Positions 10,301 to 20,605 of a stretch of 20,732 nucleotides of DNA are shown here, one piece after another. This DNA comes from Discostella pseudostelligera (taxonomy: Eukaryota; Bacillariophyta; Thalassiosirophyceae; Thalassiosirales; Thalassiosiraceae): NCBI GenBank assembly GCA_036940085.1, contig JALLBK010000414.1, positions 1-20,732 of the forward strand, written 5' to 3'. Both the position numbers and the translations under genes were made by a program. Below the pieces are notes generated by a model. The model had not been told where the DNA came from. It saw only the letters and a program-made list of their open reading frames with translations, and made no database searches. How positions within the stretch are numbered: position 1 is the stretch's first letter; the number at the start of each line of letters is the position of its first letter.

Positions 10301-11049
10301 GAGCCTTCAGGCATCTGGCTGCAACGCCACCTATCGAAACTGAATGATGCTAACAATCGACTTGGAGAGAGGTTGGCGGATGGGCAACATCACGGTTCCA
10401 CCAACTCGGGAGAAATGTACCAGTTTACAACCGAAGACAATCTGCATAGGAAACCGTACAATGCCGCTGACTACAGTGGGAAAACGGACGATATCCCTAA
10501 TCAAGTGACGAACATCTCCAACCCTGCTGTGCCGTCATTTGTGACTGCTCCAAGCCCATCGCGTCATATTAAATTTGCCGATCAGTCTCGATCAAAGAGT
10601 CAAATCGTCAACTACAAGAATGGAACGCAGAAGGAGGTCTTGCCAGATGGTACCACGACTATCTCTTTTGCAAATGGCGATCGTAAGCGGACGTATGCCA
10701 ATGAGAAAGAGGGCATTGTTGTGTATTACTATGCTTCAACGAAGGTATGTTGCGAATTCAGCTTATAGCAATTGCTCAGCCGCCTCACCCTCGTGAATTC
10801 TTCACCTCGTCACTCATTATTCTACCTTCGCAGACAACCCAGGTGACCCATCAAGATGGAATGCAGACCTATCATTTCCCCAATGGTCAAATTGAGAACC
10901 ACTACACCGATGGAAGGAAAGAGATCACCTTCCCCGACAATTCCACGCGCATTGTCCATGCAGATGGATCATCGGATACAGTATTTGCAGATGGGGTAAG
11001 GGTGATGGATTATCCCGATGGAAGGCAGGTTGTTGTTCAACCGCGATGA
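7334..11049 (+). CDS. CPAP/SAS-4-like centriole assembly protein (TCP10 C-terminal domain)
   Basis: Three exons, 7334-9670, 9755-10744 and 10834-11049, with phase-0 GT-AG introns of 84 and 89 bp, encode 1180 residues. CPAP/SAS-4 proteins tether the cartwheel to centriolar microtubules and control centriole length. Visible layout: a strongly acidic N-terminus (about 15-75); a long disordered Ser/Asn-rich region with six TPS-x-x-R motifs (282, 297, 349, 481, 594, 650); a coiled coil at about 520-560 (LARLEKMQEDLIHDLERRLA); and a second long coiled coil from about 745 to 900 that crosses the first intron (EEWKKKEEEQWALIKNMRKR, then ELEELRVAVKCQTDKEKAEI). The C-terminus, about 1045-1175, has the repeating Gly/Asp beta-strand pattern of the TCP10 domain: ISFANGDRKRTYAN, YHFPNGQIENHYTDGRKEI, VHADGSSDTVFADG and MDYPDGRQVV. 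That domain binds STIL/Ana2 in animals. The open frame extends upstream to 7316 without an ATG, so 7334 is taken as the start. Paralogous TCP10 proteins are an alternative name, but the coiled-coil plus TCP10 order favours CPAP. Confidence 0.88.
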
Positions 11050-11359
11050 TGTGTTGTACCATAACTATGTGTGCGTATTTGGCAAAAAAGATGTTTGATG
11101 CCTTTTTCGATGGCAATATTGTGTAGGCATGTAGGTTACGTTCTGTTTCGTGAGTGACAAAATAGATAAATGGCGTGTAACATTGCAGCGTTGGTTTGAC
11201 ACACTGAATGTTTGTATGAATCATCGCTGCATTATTCGTAGCAACTTCTAAATGAAGGGTGGCCGTATCAATAATATCTCTGATCGTTGCGCACGATTCC
11301 TCTTCCCAACCTACATTGAGACCTATTGAGACCCCGCTGTTTGCTCCCATCTGATATCC
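11050..11359. other. Convergent 3' region between the CPAP-like and EXPERA-like genes
   Basis: These 310 bp lie between two convergent stop codons. A short tandem repeat of ATTGAGACC occurs at about 11313-11331. A minus-strand open frame (10925-11350) overlaps the conserved CPAP C-terminal exon in antisense and is not called. The stretch probably holds 3' UTRs. Confidence 0.5.
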
Positions 11360-12046
11360 CTATTGCTGAAATATATCCATATTTCCATCCCTCAACATGC
11401 AAACACATGCATATATCCCCAGTGTTGGAAAAATAAACCACAAACTGTTCGTCAATCCAACAAACAACATAACCTCCAATGTCGATTTGCCCTCATACCG
11501 TCGATTGAACACAAATGTAAAAATATAAATGATTGTCCCATACATGACTTGCCAATACATGGCTATTCCAATACACCCCACCCATAAGGATGAGACTAGT
11601 TCTGGTCGCACAATGGCAATATTGATTAGTAGCGAGGGGGGTATGGTAGTCAATCCATTCCCAAAATCAATAAAAAATCCAAAGGATTCATGATTTTGGT
11701 ATGAGGGGTCGTAAAGTGCGTAGGTGGACCACATTTTGGCACGTGTGTGAGCATGGAATAATTGACAAATGGATAATGGTGCGGTAAGATAGGAGAGGCA
11801 AGCTTGACCTTCCTTTCCATTCGGCTTGTATTTTTTGCATAATGTTTGATAATCAGCTTGGATGTAGGCAATTTTGCACCCTAGGATAATTTCACAAATG
11901 GCAATGAAAATATTGAGATTGTTGAAGGCTAATAATGACAATGTGAGGGGAGATGAAGTCGTTGTAGATCTAATGGACAGGAAAACGGAGGTAGTGACGA
12001 TGATCCAAATAGCAATGGCGCTGCCAACGTTGAGAATGCCCTTCAT
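11360..12046 (-). CDS. Polytopic membrane protein, EBP/EXPERA-like
   Basis: A single exon encodes 228 residues with about five hydrophobic segments (4-25, 34-63, about 131-148, 152-180, 190-218). The pattern resembles the emopamil-binding protein (EXPERA) fold. In the first matching block, MWSTYALYDPSY (105-116) parallels the W..Y...D.RY motif, and an acidic residue (D127) precedes a Pro-containing helix. In the second, QVMYGTIIYIFTFVF (166-180) parallels the GQxYGxxxYF block of EBP. In the third, FVGLTNSLWFIFPTLGIY (195-212) parallels its FxxLNxLWxxIP helix. Family members include sterol delta8-delta7 isomerase and sigma-2/TMEM97 in the ER. Catalytic residues of the isomerase cannot be confirmed by eye, so no enzyme activity is claimed. 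The gene sits between the CPAP-like gene (convergent) and CLU (divergent). The ATG at 12046 is the first in frame, before a long hydrophobic N-terminal helix. Confidence 0.6.
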   Translation of the reverse strand: MKGILNVGSAIAIWIIVTTSVFLSIRSTTTSSPLTLSLLAFNNLNIFIAICEIILGCKIAYIQADYQTLCKKYKPNGKEGQACLSYLTAPLSICQLFHAHTRAKMWSTYALYDPSYQNHESFGFFIDFGNGLTTIPPSLLINIAIVRPELVSSLWVGCIGIAMYWQVMYGTIIYIFTFVFNRRYEGKSTLEVMLFVGLTNSLWFIFPTLGIYACVCMLRDGNMDIFQQ

Positions 12047-12790
12047 GGCTGTTTATTATTGATGTTACTGTTACCAGTTACCAGTTGCAGTCGGCTATCG
12101 GTCGGCGTCAAGTAGTGATTCAGAGGAAGCGGCGACGGGCAACAACGTCGCGGGGAAGAAGGTGGAGCTCAGGAGTAGTAGTAGAGTTATGTGATGATGA
12201 GTAGATAGCAGGGTCGGCTACGAAGATGTGGCGGCGGTCACTGTCCCTCCGCCATCGATCGGACATGCATCCGGCGCTTCTCGTTTTCAAAGTAATTCAA
12301 AATGGCTTCTCGACTTCTACAGAAGGAATCTGTACAAGTATTTGAATAAGGATCTTTCTCCAGTTTGAATTGGCTCTTTCTCAAATTTGAACTTGAATTT
12401 TCGTGTGTATCGCAGAAAATCGCTAGATCGAAGGCCAGACATCACCATCCCCCCTCCCACTCCCTCCCCGCAAACCGTCTGTTTGCACACACACTCGTGG
12501 ACAAACCCAAATCTACGTGGGAATTCAATATCCTCCAATGTGACTCTAGTGCTCTTTTGCCTGCCACAAAATCCAAAAGTCGAAAAGATCTTCCCATTCC
12601 ATCCCAGCATTTCCGCTTTTCATGCTGTTCTACGTCGGCTCACACTTTTACCCCCTATCCGCCACCGCATAGGGGAATAGAAGAGATATCGATAGCATTC
12701 AAGAGACCAACTCTTACGGAGGTAGTCCACCGTTGAGAGAGAAAGAGTGGGAGGAGAGGCGTGGCCATATCGTTTGGGGCATTTGAATTG
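12047..12790. promoter_or_regulatory. Divergent upstream region shared by the EXPERA-like and CLU genes
   Basis: These 744 bp separate two divergent start codons. They contain a short tandem TTACCAG repeat (12071-12084) and a CGATCG palindrome near 12256, resembling the pair upstream of the SFT2-like gene. Two overlapping plus-strand frames (12365-12736 and 12387-12680) show Pro/His-rich composition but no conserved features. I see no convincing gene; long 5' UTRs are likely. Confidence 0.5.
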
Positions 12791-15700
12791 ATGACCATGT
12801 CTGTCGACGACGACCCTCCGCTCCCCAGCGATGTCGTAGCGGACGACGCTGCTGCGGCTGCTGCTGCTTCTGATGCTGCTGCTGCGACTACTACCACCAC
12901 CACCGAAGCAATTCCTCCATCGCCCATCATCTTCATTCGAGGCCTTACCATTCTCTCTCCACGTCAAAAGAAGACGAAGCAGCAGCAGCATTCGAATGGC
13001 GCATTGGCGCTACCACCCCTCCGTCCAGAGGAGCCAGTGGCATCATTGCGTGGTGCATTGGGTGAGATTGTGGGGTATGCCCACTTGACTCGATATCGAT
13101 TGGTCGCGGAGCGATTGCAGACAGGGAATAAGGTGGATGATGATGAGAATAGTGCGGTTGCCTCCCGCCAGCGCAAGCAGAATCAGAAACGGGGTACTAA
13201 CCAGATGCATAGTCAAACTCATGTCTTTGACTGGTCGCCGTACACGCTGAAAGATGCCGATGTAGACATGTCCCCGTCGCATAGAAGCTTGGTAGCCAGG
13301 GGAGGAGGATGCGATGTGAGCACAACTGAAGAAGAAATAGTTTTGGATGAATATGGGGATCTATCCATCTTGTTGCCTCTGCTAGAAGGAAAGGTGGTGA
13401 GCGATGACAATGTAGCTACTACTGCTCCTGCTGCTGCTGCTGCTGCTGCTGCTGAAGATGAAACGTCAATAGCGGTAGTCGAGGGTGGCGATAGTGGGTT
13501 GCAGGAAAGGCAACAAATTCTACACTACGACGCCGCGAACACCATTGCCATTCGTGTAGTTCTTGAAAGGTATGACCTAGCATCTGTTTGTGATCACATG
13601 GCGAAGGTGCGGAATTTGCTGAAAGGCAATGCTCCCTATATCGTTTCACTAGTGGGTAGTGAGGATAGTGATGAAGCTAGCGGCGAGAAGAGTGACGATG
13701 GTGAAAAAGGAGATGGAGGTGACACCGCTGCATCCGAAGTGGACAGAATGACAATGGTGAAAGGAAAGAAGGGAGAGAACAAAACGAAGAAGATGTCGAA
13801 GAAATCTGGGGGAGACTTGAACAATAAGGATGTCGACATTGATACTGTGAGTATTGCTTTGTTGAAAATGCCAATGCATATTCGTGATGTTCGCTCTAAC
13901 CAATGCATACGATTTCAATTCTAGGACGATCTCAATAAAAAAGACAAAGAAGAAGAGCTAGCCATCAAAAAGGCCATTGCGGATGCATTACCTCCGTTCT
14001 CACCCAAAGCTAAAACTCTCTTTGATTTGGCAACTAATGGTGATCTTACGAACTTCTACTACTTTGCATGTGGCGAAGAGCAGAACCTACTTCGCATCAT
14101 GAATGAGACAAGCGGGGTCAATGGCAGCAACGGTAGTAGGAAGATGCAGCCTGTGAGTGACGATAGCACGTGGATGTCTGAGGGATCAAAAAGAAACAAT
14201 GGTTCAAAGGGAAAGAATAAAAAGGGCAACCAATCTGGTGATAACGGTGAACACAAGACGAACAAATCAGACATTGCTGACTCTACTGTGGATGTTTGCG
14301 GTGGCCATATGGAAAACATAGAACACGCACTTTATGAACTCAACGAAGCAGTCCACGTATCGACGACGGTAAGCCTGAGCGGATATCATCCTCCTCCCAC
14401 TCACAGAGTTGTCCTTGGAGATTTGGCGTATCTCATGGCAACCTTTCCCGATGGATCGGTTGCTCACATAACAGCTTGTCCTCTCGGATTTTACCTGAAT
14501 CGGAGCAGTGCCACAAAATTCGATCCGACCCCTGCTATGAAAGTTGGCAAGAACAATTCTAAGGATGCATGCTATTCGCATGCATTGCTCGATTGCTTGT
14601 TGCAGTGTTCATCATCGCTATGTCTAGCATGGCGATCGGCCCTAACTGCTGCGAAGAAGCGTTCTGATCTATTGCATCAACTGTCCCTGACAGAAGACAC
14701 TCTCTACAATCTATTCCGTCCAGTAGCATCATCTTTCTCCAACAATGCAAGTGGACCAGCGGCTGCTACGGCTATGGGAGGGATGATGAGAGTGCTTCTG
14801 CCTGTCTCGTCGCCGTCGACGTTCACTCCACGTATCGACTCGTTGGTTGTGCGTCCACCCTGGCTTGTCTCTCTTCCATCCGTAAAGGAGGGAGATATGA
14901 TTGGTCCACGGCGATCTACGTGGGATCATGACAAATTGCATTCATGGGATACGGATCGAGTTGAGGATGAGTTGACATCGGTTTACGGTATGGACATTAG
15001 GGGTGGTGGGTTGCGAGACTGGAATGAAGAATTGCAGACCGCAAGGGAACTGCCGGTTGAGACGATCGGGGAGAGAACTGAGCGGGCGAGGTGAGTATAC
15101 TGTTGTGATGTTTGGATACGGATAGCATGTCGTTGAGCAAATAACTCAATACTTCACTTATATTGCTCACACAGGCTGGTTCTTAAAGTGCTAAGTGACT
15201 TCGGCGATGCTGCTCTCCGCGGTGTTAAGGCCATATTGGACGGTTACATCCAGCCCATGAATCCCAACGAGCCCCTTCGCTCTCATGTATACCTCCACAA
15301 CAACATATTCTTCTCCCGTGCCCTTGACACTGGGCTTGATACGTTCAAAGTTATTCAGGGAGATGCCGCCGCAAAGAAGTCGGCATCCCGTGATGCGAAT
15401 AACATGGGTGTGCTCCATCGTCTCGACATACCCGGATTGCACACGTTGGCGACAGTCTTAGTGGAATATTTGGGAACTCGTATCGTTTGCCAAAGCGTAG
15501 TGCCAGGGATCCTCCATGGCGAGAAGTCGCACTCAATTCTCTATGGAGCCGTCGAGACGTTATCGGAACTTAAATGCAACGAGGAGATGCACAAGCTATT
15601 GGAAAACAGCATTGGCGAGGATTGCATGGTTGCCACGCGTACTATCCCTGTCTATCCATTTACAGATGAAAGAATGGATGACATAAAGAAAACCCGCGCT

Positions 15701-18347
15701 TTAGCCCTACCCGAGTCTGAAAAGACTGAAACCAATAATGCTGACAATAATGCTAATGGAAAGGATAAGTCAGTTCAAGTGTGCGGGCCTTTGGAGATGA
15801 AGGGTATCTTAGGAAGTGACCAACGGAAGTATGTATTGGATTGCACCCGCCTTACTCCCCGCGATGCCAACTGGGTATGTGAAGAAAGTGGCGGAACTGG
15901 ATGTTGGGAGGATGCTCATCGAAACGGTGCAAAGTCACACAAGTTTGTGCCATCTACCTTGGACGACGTTGAGTGGACTGTTTGCGTCTTACGCCAAGAG
16001 CTCGTCACGCACTATGCAGAGATGAAGATTTGCGACTTCGTGAAGGAGAAGGAAGGTAAGGTAAATCTCAAGGATGGACAAATCGAGGTTGAAGACAAGA
16101 AAGAGGAGCCGCAAATAGAAAATGAGCATTCGTCCACCGTCAACATCAATGAGCCAAGCAAAGATACCGACAAAGAAAAGGAGTGGGTCGAAGTGAAAAA
16201 AGAAGGAAAGGGTGAAGTAAGCCATGAGTTGATGAATAAAAAATCCATGTCGTCTCCGTTCGCCAAGTTGGAAGAGGAATTCATTCTCTCTCTGAGATAC
16301 AACGTGAATGTCTTCCTCCCTTTCACCAGATCTTTTGAAACTATCGATACAAATTTGCAACAATTGAAAAAAGACGAGGAAGAAGCCCGAGAGATGGCAC
16401 GTTACTTATGGAATACAGTAATTCCCAATTTCACGAAAGAGATTCGTTCGAGCAGTGGAAATGGTCTTCAAATGCCATCTGATGGCCAGAGTTTGACGGA
16501 TGTAATCCACCAGCGCGGGATAAATTGGTAAGTTCCCTAATATTGTCGTCTCGTACTCTTCGCGCTCGCTCAATCAGGTCACCTATCTCTTCATCGCCTC
16601 ATTGCTCACATACCGGCTTTCCGCAATACCTTCCCTCCAACAGTCGTTATCTCGGCCGACTTGCTGAACTGGCACAGAAGGAGGAGATGGATGATATCCT
16701 GGCCTATAAAATAGCAGCGCAATCCACTACCGACGATTCGTCTGTTGAGAAGATCCGGGCCCCACGATTTCGAATGCCTCTATGTTGGCTAGAACTTCTT
16801 GAATGTGAAATGGTGGCTCGTGCGGCTAAGCATGTTCTCAATTCGTACATGATCGAACAAGGGCCTTCCATCCCTGCCCAAACCATTGCATCGTTCTTGA
16901 GTGCTATCATGTCAGTGGGCGAGGAAAGTGCGGCGGAAACGGAGCTCAGATTGAGCAATTCAAACTCTAGACTAAACAAATATCTGGACCAAGAGGATAT
17001 GAATGCATTAACCTTGAGTTTTGATGGTGACAGTGATAGTGGAAGTGTTGATGCCGCTATGTCTACTCAAAATCGCGGGAGGGCCGAAATATGGTCTGAT
17101 ATTGAGCGCGAAGTTGGTCGCAGGTATCGGTACAATCTCTCGTTGTACAATGTTGGGTCATCGAAGAAAGATAGTGGAGAGAACCGTGCTCTGTACATGC
17201 CTCTGCTACGACGTATATGCCAGCGATCTGGTATACGTCTCATTGCAAAGCAATATGCAGTAGGGAAAAAATGTGTCTGTGGCGACGGACGAGGCATCGG
17301 ATTGACGTTCCCCATCGCCCCCACAGATATTCTTGACGTACTTCCACTGGTTAAGCATGCGGCGGCTGAGTCAGGTGAAACCTTTATCCCGTGCTCGTTC
17401 AGCAGCAATACAGGGGGCTCTTTTTCCAAGTTGCATGTACTTCTTTCCGATGCGAAGAGTATGTATGAAATAGGCCAGGGAAGCTTGAGTCGCAGAAACT
17501 TCTCGGCCGCGTTAGTCTATGCTCAAGAGGCAGCGGCAATGTATCAAAGAGTATTGGAAACGCCCATTCATCCTCAAATATCGAAATGTCTCCGACTGAT
17601 AGCCACAGCTCATTTTCATAATGATGAACCGGATTTGGCACTTGCTGTTGCAGCAAAGTATCTTGCGGTGACAATCACTCTTTATGGATTTGATTCAGCA
17701 GAAGTTCTTATTGCCCACTTGACAGTAGCGGATATACTCCTTGGTACTGGGAAGATCGTAGACGGATTAAAGCACGTCCGCGCAGCGCATTTCCTCATGG
17801 CGTTTATGGCGGGTAAACACTATGCTAGTATCGCAGGCCAGCTCTACCGACTGGGATCACATTACTGTGATGCTGGCAAGCTTAAGGATGCCTTGCATTA
17901 TTTCGATTTAGCTGCATCGGAGAGGAGCGAGGATCGCATGTTTGATTGTCTCATTGCGAGAAACTCTGCAGGCATACTCGTACGGCTAAGTCAATTCAAA
18001 CTAGCGTTTGAATATGAAAAGAAAGCTTATCAGCTATATACAATCTACCTTGGCAAAGAACACGACGACACCAAAGCGTGCTCTACATCGCTTCTTGTAA
18101 GTGTTGCTCTCCTAAGCGCCTTTTTTCATGCAAAGATATCTCTCACTCAGAGTTCTTTGTTACTTCATAATTGCAGACTATCATGCAGCACGCTGTGGAG
18201 CAAGAAAAAATTTCTCTGCATAAGGAAAAGGAGCGAGTGGAGGAAAATGCTGCTGAAGCTGTTGCCCACCAGATCATAGCAGATGAAGAAGTTGAGGAAG
18301 CCAAGGCGAAAAAGAAAAAGAAGGCTAAGAAGAAGGGAAAGAAATGA
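12791..18347 (+). CDS. Clustered mitochondria protein (CLU)
   Basis: Five exons, 12791-13846, 13925-15090, 15175-16527, 16644-18096 and 18177-18347, with GT-AG introns of 78-116 bp, encode 1732 residues. CLU proteins (yeast Clu1, plant FRIENDLY, animal CLUH) bind mRNAs of nuclear-encoded mitochondrial proteins and are needed for normal mitochondrial distribution. The N-terminus is Ala/Thr-rich. An N-terminal block resembling plant CLU follows (DEYGDLSILLPL, then VLERYDLASVCDHMAKVRNL). The CLU domain surrounds DWNEELQTARELPVETIGER (717-736), HNNIFFSRALDTG and QSVVPGILHGEKSHSILYG. The central block contains KYVLDCTRLTPRDANW (to 974) and CVLRQELVTHYAE, then a highly charged insertion. GIN-C-RYLGRLAEL reads through the third splice (about 1190). 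TPRs occupy about 1454-1676, and the C-terminus is a Lys-rich tail. An ATG at 12797 in better context (ACCATG) is an alternative start two codons in. The third intron has a second in-frame acceptor that would add 22 residues. Confidence 0.92.
13430..13453 (+). repeat. (GCT)8 trinucleotide repeat encoding poly-Ala in CLU
   Basis: Eight perfect GCT codons encode Ala8 within a low-complexity loop in the N-terminal third of the CLU protein. A second, less pure Ala/Thr tract lies near residues 18-38. Such tracts are prone to length variation between alleles. Confidence 0.95.
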
Positions 18348-18494
18348 AAAGTAGTAGACGTATCACCACGATCTCTCGATTTGCGGGACGAATGAGGCAC
18401 CAGTGAATAGAAGTATCAACCATAGAATTTAAAGATCTTAGTTAGTAGATTAGGTGTCAATAAGAATTGGCGTATATTATATGCGCCGTAATGT
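18348..18494. other. Short convergent 3' region
   Basis: Only 147 bp separate the stop codon of CLU from that of the minus-strand acidic protein gene. The stretch is AT-rich and must hold both transcript ends, which may overlap. No terminator-like or polyadenylation structure was identified with confidence. Confidence 0.5.
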
Positions 18495-20605
18495 TTATTC
18501 GACAGGTTCGACTATTTCTGTCGCTGTATTCATTTCCTCAAACCGCGACTTCAAAAATGATTCATCAACGTCATCAAATCTTTCGTCCGTACCGCCATGC
18601 AGTGCTACCGTCTTTCTTGCCGATTCAAGGCTCTGCCGTATGTCGTCATCCAATCCCATATCACCGAACAATTCGAATTCATCATCGTCGTCAATGTCCG
18701 TGCCTTCAAATATGCTCAGTAAATCACCTAAAATGTGTTTGGCTTGTTCAAACTTCCTCTTGGCAAATTTCAATATCTTTTGCGTCTTTGGTGATTTGAT
18801 CAGTATTGGAATGAACTTTTTTGCTTTTCTGTGATCCATCTCGACCCCTTCTTTCTTCCCTCTTGTTGGTTGCTTCTTTATTGCTTCTACGATGCTGCCC
18901 TGATGATGCTGGACCTTCTCATCCTGAATTGGCGAATCGAACGAGACACTTATATCACCGTTGTCACTCAACATTACCGAGTCTTTCTCAAATTCATCCC
19001 TATCATCGACGCTCCTGTTACCACCAAGTGCAAATAATACCCGCTTAACATTTTTCCATATTATCTTGAGACCCTGTCCTACGAGTACCTCCTGCATGGA
19101 TGTGCCATCGGCACCAACATCTAATTCATCGGGAACTTCCACCGGTTCGAACAATTTGTCGAGTTCATCAAGGCCATCCACAAACTGTCGATTGGCTTCC
19201 TTGTTGTCCATAGTTGGAACGTCATGGTTCACTGAAAGCAAATGTTCTGTTTCATCTCCGCCCACATCTGTGTCACCTCCTCCGTCTGCATTGCTTTCTT
19301 CAGCATTCAGATTGTCTCCTTTCACAATGCCGTCATCTTGTTGCGCTGAAGTGCTGTAAGATTCTTCTCCATCATCAACAGAAAGTTGTTCGGACGATAC
19401 CAAAAATGAATCTTCTCCTCCTATGATTATCTTTCCGTCTTCTTCTGCATTTTCTTGTTCACTCTCTACTAATGAAAATGAATGATCGCCGCCATTCGTT
19501 TCTCCTACTTCGGGTACCATGGGATCTTTTCGAACTGATGAAGTTGCCTCGCCATTGTCACCACCGTCATCAGATAATGAAGGATTAGTTGTAGTGGTCG
19601 AAGTGTTGTTTTCATCATCATCATCATCATCGCTGTAAGTTTCCTGCTNTCATCATCATCATCATCATCGCTGTAAGTTTCCTGCTGCAGTTTTATGCCA
19701 TCAATGCTGCTCTTGATACTATCGATGTTGCTGTCGTCAGTAGAGAATTCGTCATCATGGTTTTGTTTCTCTTCCTCCCGTTCGGTGTCATCCTGATCAT
19801 CGACGATACTTATGGGTTGCATTATCGATGCTGCTCCCTCCACAAAATTATCTGCTGCTTCCACCACATCTTCTGCTTTAGGTTCAGATGTTTCACCCAA
19901 ATCTTCTGCTTTGGCTTCTGATGTTCCCTCCTTGATCGAATCGTTGGTGGTCTCGTTGACGGCAGTGTCCATATCAGCATTGCCTCTGTTGGAGACAACA
20001 TTATCATCTGCAATCTTCTCATCGGTTTGTCTGTGTAATGAAATCGTGTCATCCTCCGCTACGATCTCGGATGGCAGTATTGCGGTTGTTGCAGTTGTTT
20101 CAATTTCCTCCTCTTCCTCCTCCTCCTCCCCCTCCCCCCGTTCTGCCTCCGTATTAGTTTCATTGTTGTGCATATCAGCCACAACATCCTCTACACCAGC
20201 ACCAGCATTGGCACCTGCATCAACAACGTCATCGTTATTAGCAGCAGCAGGAGCAATATCGATGTTCCCATCATTTTGCACAATTATTTGTTTATATTGT
20301 GTCTCCTGCTCTACCGGCCCCTGCTCCTCGCGCTCGTTTATTGTCACCGTCCTCTGAAACAACAAAAGCTCATTTAATTTTTCCATGGAATATGGGGGAA
20401 ATGCTGGACGGAAATCATAAATGATATTGTTGTAGTATAGTTTGCCATCTACTATGGTTATTGCTGGGTTGGGTGTCGATGCTGTTGATACATGGTCGTC
20501 TCGCTGTTGTCGTTGCTGATGGTGCTGAAGATGAATTTGACCATGTTGGGCAAGGATGCAATGAGAGAGAATCAATAATAGACTGATTATTACCGGCATA
20601 GTCAT
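18495..20605 (-). CDS. Secreted acidic low-complexity protein, function unknown; frame broken by a probable assembly duplication
   Basis: I do not recognise a family. The N-terminus (MTMPVIISLLLILSHCILAQ) is a clear signal peptide, with likely cleavage after A19. A short ordered-looking part follows (TIVDGKLYYNNIIYDFRPAF). Then come several hundred residues rich in Asp, Glu, Ser, Thr and Asn, including a Glu8 run and two near-identical units, TSEAKAEDLGE and TSEPKAEDVVE. The C-terminal third is different: a hydrophobic/amphipathic segment (GLKIIWKNVKRVLFALGG), a basic helical stretch (HRKAKKFIPILIKSPKTQKI) and another acidic helix. The frame from the start runs to 19649, where an N and a 37-bp exact repeat shift it by two bases; the remainder is open in another frame from there to the stop at 18495. 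Counting only one repeat copy gives one continuous frame of 690 codons. An ER-lumenal, secreted or cell-wall-associated protein is possible; the opposed acidic and basic regions alone do not decide. Confidence 0.7.
19612..19686. repeat. 37-bp exact direct duplication around a single N
   Basis: Positions 19612-19648 and 19650-19686 are identical (37 bp each), separated only by N at 19649, the sole ambiguous base in the window. Each copy starts with six TCA/CAT-type trinucleotides encoding poly-Asp on the minus strand. The 38-base period shifts the gene's frame. The pattern is typical of a gap closed with a minimal N although the two contig ends actually overlap. Confidence 0.9.

Noticed and set aside
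10925..11350. 141-codon minus-strand open frame
   Set aside because: Its second half is antisense to the conserved TCP10 repeat exon and the first half shows no family features; more likely 3' UTR sequence.
12365..12736. 123-codon plus-strand open frame upstream of CLU
   Set aside because: Pro/His/Ser-rich with no motif and out of frame with CLU; probably CLU 5' UTR or promoter.
19505..19649. C-terminal tail with a Met6 run following the N in the acidic protein frame
   Set aside because: It is the same 37-bp block read two bases out of frame after the duplicated junction, not a real protein end.
19812..20357. 181-codon plus-strand open frame rich in Ser, Ala and Thr
   Set aside because: Antisense of the Asp/Glu/Thr-rich body of the secreted acidic protein; composition is explained by reverse reading of GAN codons.
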